Source: Hydractinia symbiolongicarpus
Lineage: Eukaryota; Cnidaria; Hydrozoa; Anthoathecata; Hydractiniidae
Length of the DNA: 64,000 bases
Direction of reading: 5' to 3'
NCBI RefSeq assembly: GCF_029227915.1
Contig: NC_079877.1
Coordinates: 28,049,851-28,113,850, forward strand
Each line of letters opens with the position of its first letter. Within the stretch, counting starts at the first letter, position 1. The position numbers were made by a program, and so were the translations under genes. The notes under the pieces are model-generated. The model did no database searches. It saw only the letters and a list, made by a program, of their open reading frames with translations, and was not told the DNA's origin. Below are positions 45,822-57,940 of the stretch, piece by piece.

Positions 45822-47162
45822 TTGAAAACGAAAACATTACCATTGGTGGAAATATTTACATATGCAAGTTTCAAGATGAACTTTCCAATATCTTTGAAAA
45901 CTACGGTATCCACTATCAATAATACCCAAAGAACACTATCTGCAGGGCACATAAACAGCATGAATGCTTCTAACACATATGAAAAGATTCTCACCGAAGA
46001 TACTGTAATTATCTTCTATGTGTTATACATTCTGTTTTTTCTGTTTGGCATATCTGGCAATCTGGTTACTTTGGCCGTCATCATTCAAGAAAAGTCCATG
46101 CGAAGGTCGATTCATTTCTATACACTTAACTTAGTGTCGTGTGATTTGCTTATATTATTGTTCTATGTGCCAACTCAGTTAGAACTTATTGTGAAGCAAA
46201 TGAACTGGACAATGGGACTGACAATGTGCAAAGTAAACTATTTTATTTTACCAATAGCTCTTGTGGGCACCATAGGTACACTGTTAGCTATCACAGTAGA
46301 CCGAGCAAGAGGTCTGTTGCAACCATTCAAATGGCGTTCAGATTCAACAAGAAACGCGAAGATATCCATTCCAATAATTTGGATCGTTTCTTTAATTTTA
46401 AACATTCCAATGTTTATTGTACCTAAAGTGCAAACAATAGAGGGAATGGTGTCGTGCACAGAAGAGTGGTCTGGTACTGATAATTATTATTATTACGTTT
46501 ACTGGACCGGTATGTTTATTTTGACGTTTTTAGTCCCGCTGATTATCATTTTCTTCATTCATATGATCATGGTGCAACGTGTCAGAAAGGAAACTTGTGT
46601 AATTTACAAAACACATGTAAAGCAAATGATGCATTTAACCATAGCTGTTGTTGTTGTGTTTACTATATGCACTGGGTGTCAACATTTTTATTTTATTCTT
46701 TCACTGAAAACAAACTTTGAAGTGTCAACTTCGGCTGTTCTTTTTTGTGCGTCAAATTTTATGGTGACCATGCAGGCTGCAGTCAATCCGGTAATTTATG
46801 GAACGCTTCGAAAGGATTTGAAAAAAGCTTTTAAATCGATCCTTTGGAAAATAACAACAAAACTTGGACTTCCTTCATCGTGTACCGTGACTTTAGACAA
46901 AGCTCCAGATGAACCATCATATTCTACCCTTACTCCAATTGGCCATGAACACCAAAATAAAGAGACAGAAAACTGTCTAAGAGAGAGTAATTTTTGTCTT
47001 TTTAACCAACACGACAACACGGAACAAAATTACACTTATGTACGCAAATGCTCGTGTGACGTTGTAGATGATATCGTTGACCGACGAAATTTGTCGTCGC
47101 GTATACACATTCAAAATATCACTTTAAAGGCTCTTCTCGAAAGCAAGGAGACCGACTTGTAA
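45822..47162 (+). CDS. Peptide-receptor-like class A GPCR, 446 aa
   Basis: A seven-helix receptor in one exon. Landmarks: N80 in GISGNLVTL (helix 1), D108 in NLVSCDLLI (helix 2), C136 at the start of helix 3, DRA at 160-162 in place of DRY, W187 in helix 4, C212 in extracellular loop 2 (disulphide partner of C136), P239 in helix 5, CTGCQ at 283-287 at the helix 6 switch position, and NPVIYG at 322-327. N-terminal sequons NNT and NAS. The C-tail of about 115 residues is Ser/Thr- and Cys-rich and could be phosphorylated or palmitoylated. The overall pattern is closest to neuropeptide receptors (galanin/allatostatin/somatostatin-like), though the ligand is unknown. The first ATG is used; Met19 or Met47 are possible alternative starts because the first 18 residues are not conserved-looking. 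Confidence 0.9.
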   Translation: MKTKTLPLVEIFTYASFKMNFPISLKTTVSTINNTQRTLSAGHINSMNASNTYEKILTEDTVIIFYVLYILFFLFGISGNLVTLAVIIQEKSMRRSIHFYTLNLVSCDLLILLFYVPTQLELIVKQMNWTMGLTMCKVNYFILPIALVGTIGTLLAITVDRARGLLQPFKWRSDSTRNAKISIPIIWIVSLILNIPMFIVPKVQTIEGMVSCTEEWSGTDNYYYYVYWTGMFILTFLVPLIIIFFIHMIMVQRVRKETCVIYKTHVKQMMHLTIAVVVVFTICTGCQHFYFILSLKTNFEVSTSAVLFCASNFMVTMQAAVNPVIYGTLRKDLKKAFKSILWKITTKLGLPSSCTVTLDKAPDEPSYSTLTPIGHEHQNKETENCLRESNFCLFNQHDNTEQNYTYVRKCSCDVVDDIVDRRNLSSRIHIQNITLKALLESKETDL

Positions 47163-48640
47163 CAATTTACGTAATAATGTTTTATCTTTACCATTATTCA
47201 TTTCATTTTACAGTAAATGTCAATTTTTTCACTTCTTAATCCTAAATTGTTCGTGAATTATTGTATTTAGACCATTAGCTCAGAAATTTTAGAAGAATAT
47301 TTACAAATGTTTTCGTTTATCGTATTCATATGTTATGAAATTCTAAGCACATGCTCAATATCATTATTTCATATCAAATTTGTATTATTGTTTTGAAATA
47401 AATTTGAACAAGTCGCCATCAATCGAGGTAGTCGAATGTATGTGGAAACCAATTTTTATAAAAACGCCATCAAATGATTCGATCGATTTAACCGCATTCG
47501 TTTGAGTGGAAATCCGCCTTTACGCCCAATTTTACTTTAAACAACAAAGAATATAAGAGAAAACTTATAAATGAACAATACAATTCTTTTTCATATGAAA
47601 CGGTATATTTCCACCTAAAACTTTGCAGAACGACATCACACTAGACCCAAAATAGAAAACAGCCCGTGAATAAGTACCAGTTTTGTTTACATCATCTTTG
47701 TGAGTGCTAATTCTTTTATAATTAAGTATTTTTACGCATTCGCCACATTTTGGGTGGCTTAATTAAAAAACAATGGGATATGTTTCTCCTTATTGTGATA
47801 ATCACGGTTCAGTAGCATGCACAAAGTAATGAATCAAAAAAAGTTAAATAAAAGCAAAAATGTTGAACAACATGTGAAGAACATTTTTTTATTTTATACT
47901 ACGGAACGTACTGAACAAATTGATATTTACTTTGTGAGTAAAGATAAAGAAAGTTAAGGTTCGTGAATAAAGATGAAGCCACTATATTGCGCGTTCTATT
48001 TGTTGTTGCATGTTTTCGATCTTTTAATTTTTTTCAAATACTGCGCCATCTCATCATAGTATACTTCATCGTTGAAGCTCGCACTATTTTGTGGGAAAGG
48101 GGAATTAAAACATGAAAAAAAATATTGTTGTGGGTCATGACAGATATTTCTTAAGTTCAGAGAAGTTGAAGTTTATAAAATGCTGTTGTAATTATTATAG
48201 TACGTTAAAAATATTCTTGGTTGTCTTAAGTGAAAGATCCTATTTTTGAAGTTTACTGATAAGTACATCCAAAACCTACTTATTTTAACCCTGTACAGCC
48301 ATAAAGATTTTGTAAAAATGTTGTTACGAAGATATACAGACACTTAGTTATGAAGTATAGTTATTTATTTGGTTATTATAGTAGTTACCGTAGAAAATTT
48401 TAGGATTTAGAAATCCATAATTTTTCAGCAAGATATTTTCGCTTTGTTGATATTCGACTCCGCTGCGCGTCTGCGCGTCATCGAATATCACAATATCGAC
48501 TGAATAATTACGGATATCTGATTTTACCGCGCAGAATATCTGTTTTATCATGCACCATTGGAAGGGAATGAGATGACAAAAGCAATTCGTCTTTTTCGTT
48601 GTTCTTGCTCCTTGTTGTTCTAAAACATTCGCTTATCTAC
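47163..48640. other. Intergenic, no gene seen
   Basis: AT-rich. At 48448-48535 GATATTCGACTCCGCTGCGC and GATATCTG words resemble sequence at 51265-51310 on the other side of the ISL2EU-like element, but the match is short. Confidence 0.5.
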
Positions 48641-48776
48641 ACACCAATTCAACATAGCACGTGTCCGCGTTAATAAAAAGACTGGGACGAGTTTGGCGTA
48701 AACAAAACCGCTCTGGCAGTCACCTTGTGTTGTTAGTGAAGTAGTGACAGATGTTTGGCTTTCTAGTCTTATTAAG

Positions 48777-50000
48777 ATGGGTCCTGCGAATTGTGCTGTT
48801 GTTGGGTGTATAAATAAGACAAGGAAATTGAAAAAGTGAAGAAAAAGTATTTGCACAGAGCATAATAGTCAACCTCACACTAAAGGAACTTGTGCCTCCT
48901 GTGAAACACCATATCGCCTGTTTTGTTTTCCCAGTACCAATCGCTATTTAGCTAATTGTTTGGAATTGGTCAAAGGGTTAAGAGAGAAAAAGATGATAAA
49001 TCTTCATGGTGTTCACGTCCAAGTGACAGGGTTTGCAAACAAGAAAATACAGAGCAACGTCTTTCTTGTATTGACAAGCAGGAAGTAATTCATTCTTTGG
49101 GTAGACAAATTTCAGCTATGTCTCTTAAACTGAGAATATCTAAAAGGCGAGAAATCTTTAATAACAGAAGTCACAGCTTTACATGGGTGCAATTGACGTG
49201 GAACAAAGAGGCATCTTAGTACAAAGGTGCGGCGAAAATTTGTTAAATGTCAAAGAAAGAAATTGTCTTTTAAAGACAAATTTCTTCTGACTTTGATGAA
49301 ACTTTGCTTAGGCCTTTTTAACGAACATCTTGCTGACCGATTTAACATCTCTCCAGCAACATGTTCAAATATTTTCACAACTTGTGTACGTCTCCTTAGC
49401 ACAGCCCTCGACAAATACTTGGTAAACTGGCTTCCTCGAGAGACTATTAGGGATCACTTGCTAAATATTTACAAGAAAATGGGACATTACAAGCTGCACT
49501 GCATTATTGGATGCACAGAGGTTTTTATCATAAAACCAAATCTTTGGAGCTTAAAGCACAAACCTGGTCAGATTACAAAAGCCATAATACTATTAAATTT
49601 TTAATTGGAATTTCTCCTGCTGGTTTCATCACTTTCCTGTCAGATTGTTATGATGGTCGAACGTTTAAGTACATTTGTGAGAATAGTGGTTTTTTTGATG
49701 CACTGGAAAGAGATGAAATAATGGCAGACAGAGTGTTCCAAATTAAAGCAGATCTAATTTTGTAGTTTAAGTATCCCGCCAAGTGCTAGAATAAATGTGC
49801 AAATGACCACTAAAGAATGTAAACGTACTAAAGATGTTGCAAATTTGCGGATTCATGTTGAACGAGCAATTAATCGCATAAAAACGTTTCGCATTCTCAA
49901 GTATGTGTTACCAATCACCATGCTTCAACATGCTGATCACATTGTTCTAACCTGTGCTGCTCTTTGCAATTTAAAGCCACGCCTCATACAAGCAAAATAA
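48777..50000 (+). pseudogene. THAP-domain DDE transposase, broken
   Basis: The start GPANCAVVGCINKTRKLKK carries the first zinc-binding cysteines of a THAP finger. CASCETPYRLFCFP and PSDRVC (other frames, 48880-49035) continue it. The DDE domain follows: LSFKDKFLLTLMKLCLGLFN, a helix-turn-helix (RFNISPATCSNIF), HYKLHCIIGCTEVFI, then after a frameshift KSHNTIKFLIGISPAGFITF, LSDCYDGRT and MADRVF, and finally HVERAINRIKTFRILKY to the stop. The first catalytic Asp position is Gly (IIGCTE). There are at least three frameshifts. DDE_Tnp_4/ISL2EU type. Confidence 0.8.
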
Positions 50001-50491
50001 TCTTGGTGAAGAAAAAAACGGCTTTTTTTTAAGGCACATGTCTATATAAAACATTGGTAAACACAAAATGATTTGATATTTTAATTTTTTTAATTTTGTT
50101 TTTTAAGTTTTACCGTACATTCCTCAATTTGCTTTCACCAAATAAAATGATATGTAATACGTATAATAATACATGTTTACTGAAACAGTCTCAACCAAAT
50201 AATATTTTTTATAAATGTGTGGCTATAAAAATAGCCTTTTTATTGATTTTGTTCCATATATACCATTTATTGTGAGAACGTATGTTTCAGATAATGCACA
50301 TAGAAAGATGACAAATTTTTCTGTAAGATCGCTCCAAAACTCAGGATCAAACTGAAGTTTCTCTACCAAAAAATCAAGCTAAATCCAAACAAAAAAGTAG
50401 CAAATTTTTTTAAAAGTAACTCCCATCTGCATTTAACATTGGGTAAAATACTGATGATTTTTGTTCAGAACTAACTTCCCTTCAACATATT

Positions 50492-51013
50492 TTAAATAGG
50501 GTAGATGAATTTTAGGATCATTTTAGGAGATGTGTAATTAATGGTGTATGGACATTTTGCTTCTAACCGTGACTTAGGACAACACGGACACGAAATAACT
50601 CTATCTGGACTAGCACCTATGACTGGAAAAACCTTGTCTAAAAATAACATACGCTCAATGACTTCAACATTCTTATGACCGTTAGAATAATACTCATAAC
50701 ATTTATTTACTGCATTAACTTCCATTGAGCGTTCATGCTGTAATGCTGGAATATTTGGAATAAGGAACACAAAATCGGAAATCTTTTGAAACAACTTCCA
50801 AAAATTTATGGTAAATCCACCTATTACAAACTTTTCCACTTGGGTTTTCACTTCATGAGCCGTTGATACAGTTATGACACCTTTGCGAAAAGCATACCAG
50901 TTTTCGAGTAATAATTTCAATTTGCTCAATATTTGATGGTGTAACGTGTACTGCAGCATTGCTATGACATTTTGCGCATAATTGTAGCTAGAACAAGCTA
51001 TGAGATGGAACAA
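50492..51013 (-). pseudogene. YqaJ-like nuclease fragment
   Basis: The minus-strand frame has PVIGASPDRVISCPCC, then RLEAKCPYTIN, matching the YqaJ/lambda-exonuclease fold motif where G-SPDG and E-KCPY supply the metal-binding Asp, Glu and Lys. The usual length of the domain is longer, and both ends stop early here (173 residues). It is convergent with the transposase in the same element and probably contributes to its transposition. Confidence 0.75.
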
Positions 51014-51096
51014 TCCTAACTTTGGTTAGTTTTGTTCACCCCAAACTCGTCCTAGTCTTTTTATTAACGCGGTCTCGCGCTATTTTAAATTGGTGT

Positions 51097-51890
51097 ATTG
51101 TTTACTACTATCGAAAACAATAAAAGATGGAGTGCGGTATAAGGAATCCTTTGTTTGAAAACTTTTTTTTTTTTAATTAATCTATAACTGATTGACTTGC
51201 ATGTAATTTTATAAAGAAGCGAAGTATAAGTGCCGGAGAAACTTTCGAATGTCTAGAGAGAATATTCGATATCGGATATCTGCTTAGATATTCGACTCTT
51301 CGTTAACGCAGCACGAATGTTCAAAATTATTCCGTCAGACACCTCCGTCTGAGGTGTAAGATAATGTGAAATATACATTGTTTCTCATAATAAGTTCTAG
51401 TTATCGCACGGTACAAAGTACAATATGACATCCACTTTTAAGCTGTAAAGGCTCCGAAAATAATCAGACAAAAAAGAAAAATGTGACATATCATACGAGG
51501 CTTTAGTGATAAACCTAACTAGTTTATCATGAATGTGAAAATACTCGAAACATGGAACCAAATAACGTAGAGCAAATTAATGTGATCACGAATTAGCAGG
51601 AATCGCGATATGGGTGTAAAAATGTGTGGTAATTAACGTGAATCAACAAAATTCAAATATTTAAATGATATTTATTTACACGAATTTTCACTGTCAGCAA
51701 AAAGAGTTAAAAACTTGAAATCAGTGCAGGGAAAAACAAAACAATAAACAAACTTAGTCAATTTGAGATGTCTTTTGGAGAATAATAAATATCGTTTAAA
51801 AGGGTTCAGCCCGAAAGTGGTATTTCCTTCTCGAGCATCTTTTGAAATAACTGGGATTGGGAAAAATATGCGTTGAAAGAAGCAAAAATA
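51097..51890. other. Intergenic, no gene seen
   Basis: AT-rich sequence between two mobile elements. No supported gene. Confidence 0.5.
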
Positions 51891-52516
51891 TGTTGGACAA
51901 AAGTTTGATCTCGATCAAACTTTTCATCCAACATTTACAGCTTCATCCAACGCACTTTTCGTGTTGGATGCGTTTGACCGCTTCTTCATCCAACATTACG
52001 CGTAAATGATGTCATTCTATTGAAATCGAATGCACTTCGAATATGACAACGGTCGAATTTCGAATATTGTGAAAAATAAACAGACTGTATTTACGTCAAT
52101 ATTACAGTACAGAGATGAGCAACTCAGACGAAGTTATGATGAGCAGTAGCTCAGACAGCGATTTTGTTAAAGGGAAAACGTTTAAGAAATACAAGAACAA
52201 CTCGCGCCTTCTTTTATCCATTCTCTGTTTTTTCCTGACAAGGCCTCTCGTCGTCAAAATCTAATAGTTCTGATAGAACAGCAGGGAAGATAATCTGCAT
52301 GCCTTTCGCCATCTTGAATTATTTTCGAAAGAAAGAATGAATGGACATGTTTTGTTTTTATAGAAAGAGAGAATGAATGGACACATATGTTGGGTGAAAT
52401 GTTGTATTATTGTTTGACCAGCGCAAAATTTTCATCCAACATCCATCTAATATTCATCAAACAAACGTCGAACACAATGATAAAATGTTGGATGAAATGT
52501 TGGACAGGTTTGACCT
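51891..52516. mobile_element. Harbinger-like deletion derivative with CATCCAACA repeats
   Basis: A palindrome at 51891-51933 (TGTTGGACAAAAGTTTGAT ... ATCAAACTTTTCATCCAACA) forms the left end. The right end (52484-52516) has ATGTTGGATGAAATGTTGGA followed by CAGGTTTGACC, an inverted partner. CATCCAACA or its complement occurs at least eight times. Two short gene starts face each other: plus MSNSDEVMMSSSSDSDF from 52115 and minus MAKGMQIIFPAVLSELLDFD from 52312. Opposed gene starts with the middle missing suggest an internally deleted two-gene transposon; Harbinger is my best guess. Confidence 0.55.
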
Positions 52517-52744
52517 AAGCTTTACCCTTGGTGTTGACTGGGTTTTGAAGATTTTTTTGAGTGGTGACAAAGCCTTTCTTCTTTTATCTTTTCACTGTAT
52601 GGCCTTAGAACGTCCTCTACCAAACGAATAGTTTCGGCCTTATTAATGCAATGTTTCTCATTGATAGCTATGCAGAATCCATGAGAAAGGGTAAAGTTTG
52701 GTAAAGATCTTTCCTTTTTTTCTGTAAAACATGCAACCGTCGAG

Positions 52745-52880
52745 TCAATAAGCCCTATAATAAATTTGCAGTCGCTGGGAGGATCACGATGAAAGAAAAG
52801 ATAGGATTAATTGTTGTTGGCCACGTACCAAGAGAACTTTCTCGATACATTTGGTATTCTATTAAGCAAAAAAAACCGAC
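52745..52880 (+). pseudogene. HIRAN-like domain fragment
   Basis: The frame reads KFAVAGRITMKEK, then IVVGHVPRELSRYIWYSI, close to the core of HIRAN-type domains in transposon-encoded proteins, where VVGHVPRE(L/I)SR is highly repeated in invertebrate genomes. No continuation after SIKQKK. Probably mobile-element debris. Confidence 0.5.
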
Positions 52881-53027
52881 AAAATCTAAAACATATCCAC
52901 TATATATATTGTTTTCTCAGTACTTTCGCCAACACCCAGTACGGCATGTTTACACTAATTCTAATTTATTAAAATATGCTAAAATACTAAATATTACAAT
53001 AGGAATAAATTTGTAACAATAGAACTA

Positions 53028-53516
53028 TCAAAATAATTCTAAAGGCATAGACTTTACCGTGTTATTCAAAATAAGACGGTCATGCCCAATTAAAAAACCC
53101 TCCATCAGAGTAAGTTTGAAATCATTAGACTCTCCCCCAACTACTAAGAAGTTGTGAAACGATGTTGAAGTTTTACAACTTCTTATTTTCTTATACATAC
53201 AATAACACGGTTCAAATGAACATACGCCCACAAACACTACAAGCGCTACAAATAGCGGGCACTGTTGAGCACACGGTTTAAGATACACATCCATTTTAGT
53301 AACGAATAATCGACTTTTCCTTCCTTGCATTGATTTGGTGTAAGATGGTACAATGTCAAAGTTTTCAGTTAACTGGCCTTTGATAGTTCCTTGCTTTAAA
53401 AGTAATGAGCAGTAATCTATTCTGACCGAGGCCCTCAAAAGTAGTTTTTTTTGTGTTGAAAAAATATTTGAGTTAAAAACTCTATTAAAGAAAAAAGAAA
53501 TTTCAAAATCCGCCAA
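53028..53516 (-). pseudogene. Probable retroelement C-terminal fragment
   Basis: The last 45 residues (FLVVGGESNDFKLTLMEG, FLIGHDRLILN, then SMPLELF and stop) follow the C-terminal pattern of invertebrate retroelement polyproteins with a GIY-YIG end (F-IL, DF-L---E-L-I, P-LN, PL-LF). The preceding part is not recognisable. Family assignment is by pattern memory only and is weak. Confidence 0.35.
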
Positions 53517-53519
53517 TTT

Positions 53520-54330
53520 TTTTTAAACTTTGTAAAAAAACCTAATACATATTTATGTAAGTTGGACAGTAAGCAGTTAGCCGTATACTTTATCATCGAT
53601 GGCTTTAAAGATGTGAAATATGGAAAAGCACACGACGGTAAAACCATTTTAATTGCGCTTTACGTAAAACCATTTTAAAATAATAAAGAATTGAATAAGT
53701 GAGTACATCTGGATTTCCACAACAGCCTCGCGGTTTAAAGTGTTTAACCTTGGTGTATGAATGTATGTCTTCGTAGTTTCGTTCTGTTAAGCAACGGTGA
53801 GAAAACTAAAAAGTTTTTAACAACAATGTTACATCAATATACCTTAAAAAATAAAATTAATGCCAAAGAAAACAACATTAACTGAAACCAAACCTCCTTG
53901 CTTAAACGTTGATTTTCAAATTTTGAACAACGATTAGGTATGAGCAAATCAATAGCTGTTTGAGGTAACTAATTCGCAATGTTTAATTTTGCAATTTCAA
54001 ATAAATTTGCGATTTCCCTTTCCGCACAATCCTCCAGATATTTCCAATCTTTCATAAAAAAACATTTCTCATATTAGAGCACTGGTTTGATTGATTATCT
54101 GTTACATGAAGGTTTTTGGTACTATAGGAAATGAATAGATGAGGTCTTACGAAACAAGGAGGTGGGTGGGTGGCATTAGATGCGTTACAAGAGGTTTAGG
54201 TGTTACGGAATTATTGAATGGCCCCTAACTTCTTGAAAAAAAAAACGCCTCTCAATCTTGTTTTCATTAAATAATTTGTACTTAAAACAACGAAGGGAAA
54301 GTAGAGACATCCAACAACAACTCATTCTAA
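53520..54330. other. Intergenic, no gene seen
   Basis: AT-rich 3' flank of the candidate gene at 54331-56183. No ORF with support. Confidence 0.5.
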
Positions 54331-56183
54331 TTAAATTACTCCGATGTGAAGGGAAAAATCGTGATTCTGTCTTAATTGCTGCAAAGAAGTGTTTACCTGT
54401 CTGGCATGTCTTAACTGACAAATCATCTCATTATATCGTTTGATCAATTTTAACCCTTTGTGTGCTTCTTTGTCGCAGTTGGTGATATTCAATAAATATG
54501 GTTCAATATTAGCCAACAACTGAATAATCTCCTCATAAATTTGCTAAATGTAAATATAGAAATATAAGTACTGCTGTGCATAATTTTTTTGAATTAAATT
54601 ATGTTAAGGATGAAAATATGATGTAGCTAAATGGTAAAATACCAGCGTTGATTCCAAGAATGGAGATGCTAAAGAAGTTGCAGATTATGTCAAAATTTAT
54701 GGCCACCAAACAAGTGTTTAATGTTTGGTTGGAAGATAAGTGCAGAATAGATCTCATCTAATGATAAATATTCGGTAATTGTATAAATTGATTTTTTGGT
54801 ACCAAACCCAAAAAAACACTTTATTGTTCAAACGTCGGGCACAATTTTTTTTAGAATGCACTTATAAATTCGAATGTAAATTCGTCATATTTTGCAAAAA
54901 TTTTTAACTACAATGTTCTGAAAAAAAAGAGCGTCATAAGTGGAAAAACAACGTTGTAAACACAAACGGCAAAGCAATGTCATTTTGTGAAGGTAAAGAT
55001 CCTAGTGCCCTGACAAAATAACTACCTTTTTATCTCTTCCATTTAATATGTTATTAATTCTAGTTGCTGCAATAAATTCCCAGTGGCAAGCGGACCAACT
55101 GCAGTCATTGTGCTTTCGGACAAGTTTTCTCTAAAAAAGGAACGTTAACAGTTCCTCATGGATAAATCGAAAATAGGAAAAAGGAAATCTTTAATAAGAC
55201 TTACACATTTTATCAATTCCTTGCTTGTCTCACTCAACATATGGTTTGAGATATTGTATATGGAGATGTAGAACTTGTGTGATTTTGAACATCCACGAAA
55301 TTTATTTTCACATTGCAAACAACTTATTGTCGATATTGCACCTGAAAAAAGTATTCAAAGTTGATAACTTTACACAAGGCGGGTTAAAGAAGTACATACA
55401 TACTAGTTGTAAAGTAATGGCTGTAAACAAAGATTCCAAACCGAGCGTTTAAACTTTAAAAGCCTATGGTATCTTCATACACCTGTCTTGACTACCCAAC
55501 ATTTAGACTATTGCAAAAGTTTAATAAACACCTTGTCTCTAAAAACATAGGGCTTTTGTAAGAGTTTTCTTCATACAGAAAAATAGAGACAAAGATAAAT
55601 CCTTATGGATTTCTATTATACTTCAACCACACTTATCTAAAGATGAGAACACTGACCAATTTATTAGTTGTTGTTGATGTTGTTGATGTACTATAGACAA
55701 TTTTCGATTTTTTTTATTTGTGACGGATTTATAAAATAAAATGTTCGAACTTGCAGTTTTTGAAAAAACGTCAAGTCTCTAATCAATTCCTATCACCACG
55801 AAACGCCCCCTAAAAATCCTCAAAAATAAATAAAAACGCCACAGGCGTTTATTAGAGCATTTATATGGTACTTACAAAGAAATATGATTATGGCATTCAT
55901 TTCTTCAGCGTCTATGCTTCCGATATGTTGATGTTTGATATGAGAAAAGTGCTAACAAATTTAATTTATAGAACATGGCTCACAGAGAATTCCCCTCCTG
56001 TAACCCCCACCAAGAACTAACGACAAAATTTGTTGTTGCAATCATTAGCATCCGTTGTAGCATCCGTTTACAATCAATAAAATGGAATAAACTTACAAGG
56101 GGGCGCAATCTCCATGTGGTCTATTTTGCTCAAATATCCTTTAACATCTTTAACACAGTTTCCATGTTGGTACCATGAGTTTT
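54331..56183 (-). CDS. Exon candidates of an unrecognised minus-strand gene
   Basis: Three segments look like exons. (1) 56183-56097, between ATCTTCTTCATTGAG and GTAAGTTT, phase 1 to 1, reads NSWYQHGNCVKDVKGYLSK then IDHMEIAPP. (2) 55951-55876, between TTTGTTAG and GTAAGTAC, reads HFSHIKHQHIGSIDAEEMN then AIIIFL, phase 0 to 1. (3) 54543-54331, after ATTTACATTTAG, reads QIYEEIIQLLANIEPYLLN, CDKEAHKGLKLIKRYNEM and ICQLRHARQVNTSLQQL to a TAA. Segment 3 is helical and charged, like a coiled-coil subunit. The phases of (1), (2) and (3) do not join directly, so exons are missing or a boundary is wrong. A further open segment (55135-55031, acceptor CCTTTTTTAG) may belong. The family is unknown. Confidence 0.4.
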
Positions 56184-57607
56184 CTCAATGAAGAAGATTA
56201 TTTTGCGTCAGCAGATCTGTTGTCAGATTGACGGCAAATGTCTTGTGCCAAATATTGCACTTCTAGTAAAGAAACATTTAAATGGATTCTAAGACGGAGC
56301 ACTTAAGTTGAAAAATACTCTTTTTTCAAAACACACGATCTCCATTTGATGAAAATTGGCAGCGTTATTATTCTTACTCTAAAAATAATTCGAATTGCTC
56401 AATTCAATAGACTTTGTACAACTTCCAGTCACGTTTCATTCATTAAACGACATAAGACTTTAACTACAAAAAGTGACGTAACCGGGTACAATTTTTTGTC
56501 ATGTCGAATATATTTAGTGACATACTAGGATGATAATCGGGTTACTTCCTTGGTAACTTACACGTAACTTCTTTGTAGTAATATAATTAAAGAGAAAGGC
56601 TCTATAAGGATTTGTTTGTTTTTTACTATATTTATTGTGAAACTTTTTTTAAAGTCAGGCTGATCAGTAAAAATGATAAACAAAAATATTGCATTTAAGG
56701 TTGCGTGTTTCTTACTCTGAAGAGTATATCGTTCAATAGAAAAAAAACCCTAAGAAAAAAGACATATTTAATTGAAAATTCTTTTTTTCGCAAAACAATT
56801 TTAAATTTATAACTTTTTACTTGATGACAAAAACTGATTTCAAGCTAACATGACCATGTAGCTAGTTGTACCTTTTTGACATTCTGCAACCACCAGAGTT
56901 AATATAGGGCTTGACACATTCTATTCTATCGCTTTCAGTTATCCTTCAAGACTTAATTAACAGCTGATGTCATGTATTTTTCAAACACTGATAAACTTCG
57001 GTTTAGGGATTTTATTTGTACTTCTTGTTGCAATGGGTAGTGTTGTTGAAGCGATATCTTGGAAGGAAGAAAAAAATTAGGAGAAACAAGAAGAAATTCT
57101 GATTGATGATTATCCGGAAAATTAATTTTAAAACTTAGGCGGTTTTGTGCATAAATTATTTGTAAATTTAAATCTGAAATTGTGAAACCATCTTTTATGT
57201 GTCTTTCACTGGTAATTTAGTAATGGCAAAAAATATTACTCATGTTTGCTCAAAAACATTCTTAGATCGTTGTTCAAAAAATATCTTGAATAAATCTCAA
57301 GTAAATTAATTTTGTCCACGCAAGTGATTGTGCAAACTATAAGGCATCACATTGCCTTTTTTTGTCGTAACCTTTTGTTTCTTAAAGGGTACACAGGAAA
57401 TCAAATCGAATTTAAAGAATTCAACTTGAATGGAATTACTAACGATAACATGTCTTACAAAAGGTAAAACGACCGTCTCCCACTGCAAGAAATACAATGA
57501 TTTCGCTGAGTATTACATGACGAAACAATCTGCCTAAAATTAATTCCACGAAATTAAACAATGTTCAAAAATGAACAACCAAAACAAAACAAATATTATT
57601 ATAGAGA
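56184..57607. other. Intergenic or intronic, no gene seen
   Basis: AT-rich. It might contain upstream exons of the minus-strand gene ending at 54331, but I could not define any. Confidence 0.45.
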
Positions 57608-57752
57608 ATAGTCTTTAACCGGTGGAGAAATCCTCAGAAATCCGCTCGTCATACATATGTCGCATTTGTTTTTTGTGCATAAATATTACGTGTCTCCATA
57701 ACACGACTTTTTTCTTGTACACAAACTGAATACGGGTATTATTAGTATAAGA
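57608..57752 (-). mobile_element. Helitron A of minus-strand array
   Basis: On the minus strand it starts TCTTATACTAATAATACCCG and ends CTCCACCGGTTAAAGACTAT, where CTAT replaces CTAG. Its interior shares ACACGTAATATTTATGCAC-like words with Helitron B. One base separates it from B. Confidence 0.7.
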
Positions 57753-57940
57753 ACTAGCCGTTAGCTTGTTGAAAAATAGACGGGAATTTGCATGTCGCAA
57801 CAAAGTAGATACAAATATTTTTTTTACTTAAAAGAAACATATACATGGTCGTTCAGCATATATATTTTTATGGTAATATTTCGAGGTCTTCATCAGACTA
57901 TACAAAATTTTTTAACGGTTGTCATTACCCTAAAATCTTG

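Larger units (their letters stand above)
48641..51096. mobile_element. ISL2EU (IS4EU)-like DNA transposon, 2.46 kb
   Basis: Long terminal inverted repeats: left 48641-48709 contains CCGCGTTAATAAAAAGACT and GGACGAGTTTGG; right 51029-51096 is its reverse complement with roughly a dozen changes. Inside are a plus-strand THAP/DDE transposase and a convergent minus-strand YqaJ-type nuclease gene, the two-gene plan described for ISL2EU elements. Both genes are damaged. The exact outermost bases and target duplication could not be fixed. Confidence 0.8.
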
